DNA from: Methylomarinum sp964442675
GTDB lineage: Bacteria; Pseudomonadota; Gammaproteobacteria; Methylococcales; Methylomonadaceae
Direction: 5' to 3'
Assembly (NCBI GenBank): GCA_964442675.1
Contig: CAYUAE010000126.1
Span: 1-5,954 of the forward strand
Length of the DNA stretch: 5,954 bases
Shown here: positions 1 through 5,344 of the stretch, one piece after another
Layout: each line of letters opens with the position of its first letter
Numbering within the stretch: position 1 is the stretch's first letter
Notes under the pieces: generated by a model
Databases searched by the model: none
What the model was told of the DNA's origin: nothing
What the model saw: the letters and a program-made list of their open reading frames with translations, nothing else
Made by a program: the position numbers and the translations under genes

Positions 1-615
1 TTACAACATAGCCGCGTTTAGTAGCCGGCTCAAATACTGCCAGACTTTTTCAGCAATCACCGCTTGTGCTTTCTGGTTAGGGTGCAAGCCATCCTGTTGC
101 ATCAGCTCTTTGGCCAGAGCGATGTCTTCCAATAGAAAAGGCACGACAGGAATACCGTATTGCTCGCCTAACTGGACATAGGTTTTATAAAACATCCTGG
201 TATAACGTTTGCCATAATTCGGTGGAATACGCATGCTCAGCAATAACACCTTAGCGCCGGCGTTTTGGGAAAGTTCAATCATCTGCCCCAGGTTCTGCTT
301 CATCATAATGGGCGAAAGACCGCGCAAGCCATCGTTTGCCCCCAGTTCGATGATGACAATATCGGGCTGGCGCTGCTTTAGAATAGATTTTATTCTAGCC
401 AATCCGCCGGCTGTTGTTTCACCGCTGATACTCTCGTTATACAGCTTTATCGTGGGATCTGTTTTTTGCAAACGCAGTTGTAACAGGCTCACCCAACCCT
501 GGCTGACATCCATCCCGTAACCGGCACTGATGCTGTCGCCAAGAACAACGATTGATTTTGCCTGAACAGTCACCGACAATAGCATCAACCCAATCAAAAC
601 CCCCAACTTTCGCAT
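1..615 (-). CDS. tesA: Secreted SGNH/GDSL esterase, TesA-like (thioesterase I / lysophospholipase L1)
   Basis: This 204-residue protein is a periplasmic serine hydrolase of the SGNH family, which cleaves acyl thioesters and esters such as acyl-CoA or lysophospholipid. A signal peptide fills residues 1-19 (hydrophobic LGVLIGLMLL, cleavage VQA|KS). The four SGNH blocks are visible: block I GDSIS with nucleophile Ser28, block II Gly65 in ISGETT, block III GANDGLRG with Asn94, and block V DGLHPN with Asp175 and His178. Length and motif spacing match E. coli TesA. The start at 615 is chosen because it gives the signal peptide its n-region (MRK) and has an AGAGG ribosome site 8 bases upstream. The frame stays open to 765, but those 50 extra codons are antisense to ybbA and would bury the signal peptide. 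The stop codon is the first three bases of the window, so any terminator lies outside. It is divergent from ybbA, as in E. coli, where YbbAP and TesA are reported (from memory) to form a complex. The fold is certain; the in vivo substrate is not. Confidence 0.95.
   Translation of the reverse strand: MRKLGVLIGLMLLSVTVQAKSIVVLGDSISAGYGMDVSQGWVSLLQLRLQKTDPTIKLYNESISGETTAGGLARIKSILKQRQPDIVIIELGANDGLRGLSPIMMKQNLGQMIELSQNAGAKVLLLSMRIPPNYGKRYTRMFYKTYVQLGEQYGIPVVPFLLEDIALAKELMQQDGLHPNQKAQAVIAEKVWQYLSRLLNAAML
552..580 (+). promoter_or_regulatory. Weak candidate sigma70-type promoter for ybbA-ybbP
   Basis: TTGATT (552-557) and GACAAT (575-580) each match four of six consensus bases and are separated by 17 bases. 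They would place a transcription start about 25 bases before the ybbA ATG at 614. The site lies inside the tesA coding region, where any ybbA promoter must be, because the two start codons overlap. It is a pattern match only, and such matches occur by chance. Confidence 0.2.
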
Positions 616-1291
616 GTCACAAACCTCTATACCGATTATTGAAACCGACAATGTTAGCAAAATCGTCGACACCCGTAACGGCCCGTTGACGATTTTATCC
701 GCCGTCAGCCTGACAATTGTAAAAGGTGATAGCCTGGCCATTTTAGGGGCATCCGGTTCCGGCAAGTCAACCCTGTTGAGTTTGCTGGCCGGACTGGATA
801 ACGCCAGCTCCGGTATTATTCGTATTGCAGGACAAGCGATTACGGCGATGGATGAAGACGAACGTGCTGAAGTCCGGCGCGAACTGATTGGTTTTGTGTT
901 TCAGTCGTTTCAATTATTGCCCGGCCTGACCGCGTTGGAGAATGTGATGCTGCCGCTGGAACTGATTGAAGACCCGCATGCACAAGAAAAGGCCAGCGCT
1001 ATGCTCGAGCGTGTGGGCTTAACGGAACGCAGCAGTCACACACCGCGGCAATTATCCGGCGGCGAGCAGCAACGGGTGGCGTTGGCGCGGGCCTTTGTCA
1101 CCCGCCCAGCTATCTTGTTTGCCGATGAACCGACGGGTAATTTAGACAGCCAAACGGGGCAACACATCATCGATTTGTTATTCGAACTCAATCAGGAGCA
1201 AGATACCACGCTGGTACTGGTCACTCACGATGCCGCCTTAGCCGATCATTGCCAGCGTCGTATCGAAATTTCGGCAGGGCGCTTGTTATGA
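614..1291 (+). CDS. ybbA: ABC transporter ATP-binding protein YbbA
   Basis: This 225-residue cytoplasmic ATPase belongs to the MacB/LolD-like class that works with FtsX-type permeases. All nucleotide-binding motifs are intact: Walker A GASGSGKST (45-53), Q-loop at Gln97 in FVFQSF, signature LSGGEQQRVALARA (147-160), Walker B ILFADEP (167-173) followed by TGNLD, and the switch His205 in VTHD. Sequence and length match E. coli YbbA closely, including FVFQSF and the signature block. The start at 614 is the only usable one: upstream in frame there is no ATG, GTG or TTG before a stop at 563-565. No Shine-Dalgarno sequence is visible in front of it (CCCCCAACTTTCGC), so initiation may be weak or leaderless. 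Its ATG overlaps the divergent tesA start codon. Its stop overlaps the ybbP start (ATGA, 1288-1291), indicating coupled translation with the permease. The ATPase call is certain, and the YbbA identity is strongly supported by the neighbours. Confidence 0.95.
   Translation: MSQTSIPIIETDNVSKIVDTRNGPLTILSAVSLTIVKGDSLAILGASGSGKSTLLSLLAGLDNASSGIIRIAGQAITAMDEDERAEVRRELIGFVFQSFQLLPGLTALENVMLPLELIEDPHAQEKASAMLERVGLTERSSHTPRQLSGGEQQRVALARAFVTRPAILFADEPTGNLDSQTGQHIIDLLFELNQEQDTTLVLVTHDAALADHCQRRIEISAGRLL
624..628 (-). promoter_or_regulatory. Ribosome binding site of tesA
   Basis: On the minus strand AGAGG lies 8 bases upstream of the ATG at 615-613. This decides the tesA start. The site sits inside the first codons of the oppositely oriented ybbA gene. 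Confidence 0.7.
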
Positions 1292-3768
1292 CATTTTTGA
1301 CCTTGGCCTGGCGGTTTTTATGGCGTGATATTCGCGCTGGAGAATTGACCTTGCTGATGCTGGCCTTATTCATCGCCATCAGCAGTACAACGACCATCAG
1401 TCTGTTTTCCGACCGGCTGCAACGCACCATGAGCCAACAGGCTGCGACCTTTCTGGCAGCCGATTTAGTGATTACCAGCCCTGAACCTGTTCCTGATCTA
1501 TGGTTGCAACAGGCAAACAAACTGGGTTTGAAATCAGCGCGTACGGCCGAGTTTTCCACTGTTTTGATGGAGAATGATGAGATTCTGCTGGCGGGTATCA
1601 AAGCGGTTAGTGCGCATTATCCTTTACGCGGTGTGTTGAAAACAGTCGATTCGCAATACCGTGAAAGTGTTCACCGGCAAGGGCCAAGGCCAGGCCACGT
1701 CTGGGTTGAACAACGTATATTATCAGCCTTGAACGTTCAGCCTGGCGACTGGCTTCAAGTGGGCGATAAAAAGCTTAAAATCAGCCATAGACTCAGTTAT
1801 GAACCGGATAAACGCGGCGACCTTTACAGCCTGTCGCCCCGGGTCATGATGAACTGGCAGGATTTGGACGCCACCCAGGTCATTCAGCCCGGCAGTCATG
1901 TCCATTATTTCTTCCAGTTTGCAGGTCCAGCCGAGGCTATCAGCGCATTCAGCCGCCAGGTCAAGCCGCATCTTAATGCCTCGCAGCGCATTATGGATAT
2001 TTACCAGGATCGGCCACAGCTTGGCGCTGCATTGGAACGCGCTCAACGTTATCTGGGCTTATCCAGTATTGTCGTGGTATTGATTGCCGGTGTGGCGATT
2101 GCCATGGCCAGTCGTCGTTATAGCGAACGTCATTTCAATACCACCGCCATGCTGCGCTGCCTGGGGCTCAAGCAAGCTGACGTATTGGGACTTTTTTTGA
2201 TTCAATTTTTCCTGCTGGGGCTGGTCGTCAGCGTGCTTGGCGGCCTGTCAGGCTGGCTGGGACAAGAGGGCTTGTTTCATCTGCTCAGAGATTTGTTACC
2301 CGCTAGCGTCGCCAGTCCTGGCATGTTGTCGATGCTGTTTGGCGTGTTGACAGGTCTTGCGATATTGTTCGGCTTTTCCTTGCCGCCGCTGTTGCGGCTG
2401 AAACAGGTCTCGCCTTTGCGCGTTTTGCGGCAGGATTTGACACCATTGCCGGCCAGCGCCTGGCTGGTTTATGGTCTGGCCTTGAGTGTTTTGGCTGCCC
2501 TGATTGTTCGCTATACCGATGATGTCAAAATGAGCGCTATTTTGCTTGGCGGCAGTCTGGTGTTTCTCGTCGCGTTGAGTCTGTTCATGCACGGAATCCT
2601 GGTCGCCAGTCGCCGTTTGCTGCCGGCTTTGCCTTTGCCATTAAAAATCGGCCTGCGCCACCTGAATCATCCCGGACAAAACAGTGTGCCACAAATTCTG
2701 GCCTTCAGCTTGACCTTGGTCGCCATTCTGATCAGCCTGAATGTGCGCAACGATTTGCTGACCGACTGGCGCAAACAACTGCCGGAACACGCGCCTAATC
2801 ATTTTGCCTTGAATATTTTCCCTCAGCAAAAAACGCCCTTAGTCGATTTGTTTAAACAGTACGCTATTGAGGTCAGTGACTTTTATCCCGTTGTTCGCGG
2901 TCGGTTGATAAAAATCAACGATATTCCGGTCAATCAGATTGTTTCCAAAGACTCCCAGGGCGAGCGTGCGACACATCGCGATTTAAGCCTGACCTGGCAT
3001 AAACAACTGCCGGCCGATAACCGTATCGTGGCAGGCCAGTGGTGGTCTGAACCGGCTGCTTTGAACCAGGTTTCTGTTGAATCCAGACTGGCTGAAAATT
3101 TAAAACTGAAACTGCACGATAAACTGACCTTCAGTATCGGCAGCCAACAACAGGATGCGGTGGTTACCAGCCTGCGAAAAGTCCGGTGGGATACCATGAA
3201 ACCAAATTTTTATTTTATCTTTTCGCCGGGGTCACTCAACAATTATGCACACACCTATATCACCAGCTTTTATCTGCCAGAAGATCGGAAAGCCTTTTTA
3301 AAGACCATGCTGAAACAATTTCCAGCAACGACGATTTTAGAGGTCGATCAACTGCTGGCACAATTTAAAAACATCCTCAGACAATTGACGGCAGCGATCA
3401 ATTTTTTACTGTATTTTGCAATGCTGGCCGGGTTTACCGTATTATTAGCAGCCATTTACGCCAGCCTGGATCAACGCCTGTATGAAGGCGCGCTGATCCG
3501 TACCTTAGGTGCCAGCCGAGCATTACTGCGGCGTGCACAATTTTTTGAATTTTTGGTGTTGGGTCTGTTTTCAACCCTGTCGGCGGTCATCTTGTCTGAA
3601 CTGATTTTATTCGCCTTGTATCACAAGGTATTGCATCTTGAGTTTCATTGGCACCTCGGCCAGGCTATCATCACGGTGGCGGGCGGCAGTCTGTTGATCG
3701 CTGTGCTGGGATTTATCGCCGTCAGAAAAGTTGTCACCCAGCCGCCGCTGACCCTTCTCAGAAATTAA
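1288..3768 (+). CDS. ybbP: FtsX/MacB-type ABC permease YbbP
   Basis: This 826-residue inner-membrane permease partners with YbbA. About ten membrane segments are visible: one near residues 20-40; six between about 255 and 492 (around 255-277, 298-325, 347-370, 391-412, 418-445, 470-492); and three near the C-terminus (about 702-725, 752-778, 794-817). Two large periplasmic domains lie at roughly 45-245 and 495-700. The cytoplasmic loop after the second segment (AMLRCLGLKQADVL) and its C-terminal counterpart (GALIRTLGASRALL) are the FtsX-type sites that contact the ATPase. The stretch TSLRKVRWDTMKPNFYFIF, starting near residue 627, is almost the same in E. coli YbbP, and the length is similar (about 804 there). 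The start at 1288 is chosen over an in-frame ATG at 1249 because it gives the ATGA overlap with ybbA and a normal N-terminus; the earlier one would add 13 residues inside ybbA. Proteins of this kind transmit force to the periplasm rather than acting as simple channels. The substrate is unknown, probably hydrophobic given the TesA link. Confidence 0.94.
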   Translation: MTFLTLAWRFLWRDIRAGELTLLMLALFIAISSTTTISLFSDRLQRTMSQQAATFLAADLVITSPEPVPDLWLQQANKLGLKSARTAEFSTVLMENDEILLAGIKAVSAHYPLRGVLKTVDSQYRESVHRQGPRPGHVWVEQRILSALNVQPGDWLQVGDKKLKISHRLSYEPDKRGDLYSLSPRVMMNWQDLDATQVIQPGSHVHYFFQFAGPAEAISAFSRQVKPHLNASQRIMDIYQDRPQLGAALERAQRYLGLSSIVVVLIAGVAIAMASRRYSERHFNTTAMLRCLGLKQADVLGLFLIQFFLLGLVVSVLGGLSGWLGQEGLFHLLRDLLPASVASPGMLSMLFGVLTGLAILFGFSLPPLLRLKQVSPLRVLRQDLTPLPASAWLVYGLALSVLAALIVRYTDDVKMSAILLGGSLVFLVALSLFMHGILVASRRLLPALPLPLKIGLRHLNHPGQNSVPQILAFSLTLVAILISLNVRNDLLTDWRKQLPEHAPNHFALNIFPQQKTPLVDLFKQYAIEVSDFYPVVRGRLIKINDIPVNQIVSKDSQGERATHRDLSLTWHKQLPADNRIVAGQWWSEPAALNQVSVESRLAENLKLKLHDKLTFSIGSQQQDAVVTSLRKVRWDTMKPNFYFIFSPGSLNNYAHTYITSFYLPEDRKAFLKTMLKQFPATTILEVDQLLAQFKNILRQLTAAINFLLYFAMLAGFTVLLAAIYASLDQRLYEGALIRTLGASRALLRRAQFFEFLVLGLFSTLSAVILSELILFALYHKVLHLEFHWHLGQAIITVAGGSLLIAVLGFIAVRKVVTQPPLTLLRN

Positions 3769-3778
3769 GTCGTGGATT

Positions 3779-4759
3779 ATGTCTGTTCCGTATCTGTTTT
3801 GCCTTTTTTTGTTTGTCCTGCTTGGGGTGCTGCCTGTTGCTGTGGCCGATGACGATGATGAAAATGAAGCTGTCAGTGTTCTGGTCAATTTACCGCTTTC
3901 CTTGCAGCACAATGTACCGATTGAAACGCAGCCCGCGCAGCGTCTTCAGCTTACGGCACGGCTGTCGCATTATGGGTTCGTGCTGGATTTAACGCCATTG
4001 CTATCGTTCAGACGCCAATGTCTGGAAAACAAACAGATGATGGCGCAGGCGCAGGCGCAATTTAACATCAGCCAGTCGGCACTGGCCCGTGTGCAAGCCA
4101 TGTATCGTAACAAGGCGACCTCGTTGCGTGCGTTAGAGCAGCAAAAACGGCAATGGCTGGCCGACCAGGCCACGCTAAACACGGCAACCTTGCGTTACCA
4201 CACCCTGATGAACAAAACCCGTTTACAGTGGCAGCAATTAGCCGATATCTTCTGTCAACAACATGGTCAGGTTGATGATCTGCTGACTGGAAACAGCAAA
4301 ATCATCGCCATTCCAAGACCGCGACAGGCTGTGATGAGCGATCTCGACACATTGGACGTCAATATTACCGGCGTTCAACAGACCATAAAGGTTCAGCCGC
4401 TGCCGAATATTGACGTATTCGATGTCGTCCGCCAAACATCCCAGATTTTATTCATCACGCATGATGGCCATTTACACAATAAACAACATTTCAATGTGTC
4501 TGTGCCTTTAGCCGGCCCTCAGCAACACGGTTTGTTTATTCCGGCTTCTGCCTTGTTATGGCATCTAGGTCAGGCTTTCGTGTATATCAAGATTGACCCG
4601 GAACATTTCCGACATCAAAATATTGACCATTTCACAGCCGTCAAAAAAGGCTATCTTGTTTCCGATAACATCGAGCCAGGCGATGAAGTCGTTGTCCGAG
4701 GCGGGCAGATCCTGCTTTCACACGAATTTCGCTCACAAATTCCTGATGACGATGATTAA
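3779..4759 (+). CDS. Secreted periplasmic adaptor (membrane fusion protein)-like protein, lipoyl motif not seen
   Basis: This 326-residue protein lies 10 bases after ybbP, so it is probably in the same operon. Residues 1-23 look like a signal peptide (cleavage AVA|DD), although the n-region MSVPYLF carries no Lys or Arg; the only upstream in-frame stretch is short and has no standard start. A Gln/Ala-rich helical region at about 80-155 (QAQAQFNISQSALARVQAMY and onward) suggests a coiled-coil hairpin. The C-terminal part reads like RND/MacA-family adaptors: GLFIPASALLWHLGQAFVYI (251-270), then VKKGYLV, IEPGDEVVVRGGQILLSHEF and an acidic end. The canonical lipoyl half-motifs that normally flank the hairpin are not recognisable, so this is either a strongly diverged adaptor or a reduced form. 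Both ends of the mature protein are acidic (DDDDENE at 24-30, DDDD at 323-326). No RND pump gene is present. It may connect YbbAP to something in the periplasm, but that is inference. Adaptor homology is fairly sure; function is not. The ribosome site is weak (GTGGA). Confidence 0.75.
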   Translation: MSVPYLFCLFLFVLLGVLPVAVADDDDENEAVSVLVNLPLSLQHNVPIETQPAQRLQLTARLSHYGFVLDLTPLLSFRRQCLENKQMMAQAQAQFNISQSALARVQAMYRNKATSLRALEQQKRQWLADQATLNTATLRYHTLMNKTRLQWQQLADIFCQQHGQVDDLLTGNSKIIAIPRPRQAVMSDLDTLDVNITGVQQTIKVQPLPNIDVFDVVRQTSQILFITHDGHLHNKQHFNVSVPLAGPQQHGLFIPASALLWHLGQAFVYIKIDPEHFRHQNIDHFTAVKKGYLVSDNIEPGDEVVVRGGQILLSHEFRSQIPDDDD

Positions 4760-4815
4760 GTCCATTCGTTTCTGTCCAGAAAAATAAAGGATTATTTGTT
4801 CATAAAATAAACCAG

Positions 4816-4844
4816 TTGAAATAGACACTAAAAGTCATTAAAGT
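4816..4844 (+). promoter_or_regulatory. Candidate promoter of the two-gene secreted/metallophore unit
   Basis: TTGAAA (4816-4821) and TAAAGT (4839-4844), 17 bases apart, match the sigma70 hexamers at four positions each. They lie some 35 bases before the start codon at 4878. Related MNIO/RiPP operons are often driven by ECF sigma factors, but no ECF signature was recognised here. The call rests on spacing and position only. Confidence 0.3.
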
Positions 4845-4865
4845 CTGATATGCTGCATGTATTAA

Positions 4866-4871
4866 AGAGGG
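4866..4871 (+). promoter_or_regulatory. Ribosome binding site of the 149-residue secreted protein gene
   Basis: AGAGGG lies 6 bases before the ATG at 4878. It is the strongest Shine-Dalgarno match among the plus-strand genes here and fixes the start of that gene. Confidence 0.7.
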
Positions 4872-4877
4872 CTAATA

Positions 4878-5327
4878 ATGACGATAACAAAAAGCTTAAT
4901 CACACTTCTTTGCCTCTTGTCTTTTTCTCATCAGGCTTTTTCATACAATGCCCGTTCCGAGGAAGAGAAAGGCTGTAAAAAACCCAAATTCAGGACTTTT
5001 GTTCCTGAACACTTATCTGAAGTCGAGCCGGGTAGCGAGATTTCGTTCCATGTCTCAAACTGGGCGGAGCCTGGTACGATCAAGGCCGAAGCCAGAAAAA
5101 TTCCTGTGGAATTGACCATTATCGATAAAACCAATTTTTTTGTCGCGAAAGGAAGGTTGCCGGGGAATCTTCAAAACACCTTTGCGCGTATCAATTTATT
5201 TGCACGCTCAAAAGAGGGTGGTTGTCTTGGTCAAGGCGGTTGGCTATTAAAAATAAAACCCGAACAAACGGCGGCTGAAACATCAAATTCTGATAATGCA
5301 CAATCTGGTACAGAATCCACTCAATAA
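4878..5327 (+). CDS. Secreted protein of unknown function, 149 residues, probable beta-sandwich
   Basis: I do not recognise a named family. Residues 1-22 form a clear signal peptide (Lys5, then hydrophobic LITLLCLLSF, cleavage AFS|YN), so the protein should be periplasmic or outside the cell. The mature part has two cysteines, Cys33 in KGCKKPKF and Cys116 in EGGCLGQG, placed near the two ends of the folded region and so able to form a disulfide. Between them, alternating hydrophobic segments (SEISFHVSN, VELTIID, FFVAKGRLP, FARINLFA, GWLLKIK) suggest an all-beta, Ig-like domain ending near residue 127. The last 22 residues are polar and probably disordered (Ser/Thr/Gln/Asn/Glu). The start is supported by the AGAGGG site 6 bases upstream. 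The gene ends 17 bases before the HvfA-like gene, so the two are probably co-transcribed. A role in binding, presenting or protecting that metal-binding product is possible but is inferred only from position. Confidence 0.85.
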   Translation: MTITKSLITLLCLLSFSHQAFSYNARSEEEKGCKKPKFRTFVPEHLSEVEPGSEISFHVSNWAEPGTIKAEARKIPVELTIIDKTNFFVAKGRLPGNLQNTFARINLFARSKEGGCLGQGGWLLKIKPEQTAAETSNSDNAQSGTESTQ

Positions 5328-5332
5328 AATAC

Positions 5333-5338
5333 AAGAGA
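5333..5338 (+). promoter_or_regulatory. Ribosome binding site of the HvfA-like gene
   Basis: AAGAGA lies 6 bases before the ATG at 5345, in the 17-base gap after the preceding stop codon. The short gap and this site support a two-gene operon. Confidence 0.55.
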
Positions 5339-5344
5339 ACAACC

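Larger units (their letters stand above)
4760..4877. other. AT-rich intergenic region between the ybbAP unit and the metallophore-type unit
   Basis: These 118 bases separate two transcription units on the same strand. They hold a candidate promoter, two copies of AAAGTC 9 bases apart (4831-4836 and 4840-4845) and a ribosome binding site at the right end. No GC-rich hairpin followed by a T run is visible, so no intrinsic terminator for the upstream operon can be named. Confidence 0.6.

Noticed and set aside
616..765. In-frame 50-codon extension of tesA at its 5' end
   Set aside because: It would place the signal peptide inside the protein, is antisense to ybbA codons, and the start at 615 has its own ribosome binding site.
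1249..1287. Earlier in-frame ATG for ybbP
   Set aside because: It adds 13 residues inside ybbA and loses the typical ATGA coupling. E. coli YbbP also begins just before the first membrane segment.
1723..3197. Several open frames on the minus strand inside ybbP
   Set aside because: They lie opposite a full-length conserved gene, have no recognisable domains, and are expected by chance at this base composition.
3648..3992. Plus-strand open frame spanning the ybbP / adaptor-like junction
   Set aside because: It is out of frame with both conserved genes. The translation is Arg/Cys-rich without domain features, typical of a shadow frame.
4781..4797. Inverted repeat AAATAA-AGGA-TTATTT after the adaptor-like gene, as a terminator
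   Set aside because: The stem is only six A/T pairs and has no adequate T run, so it is too weak to call.
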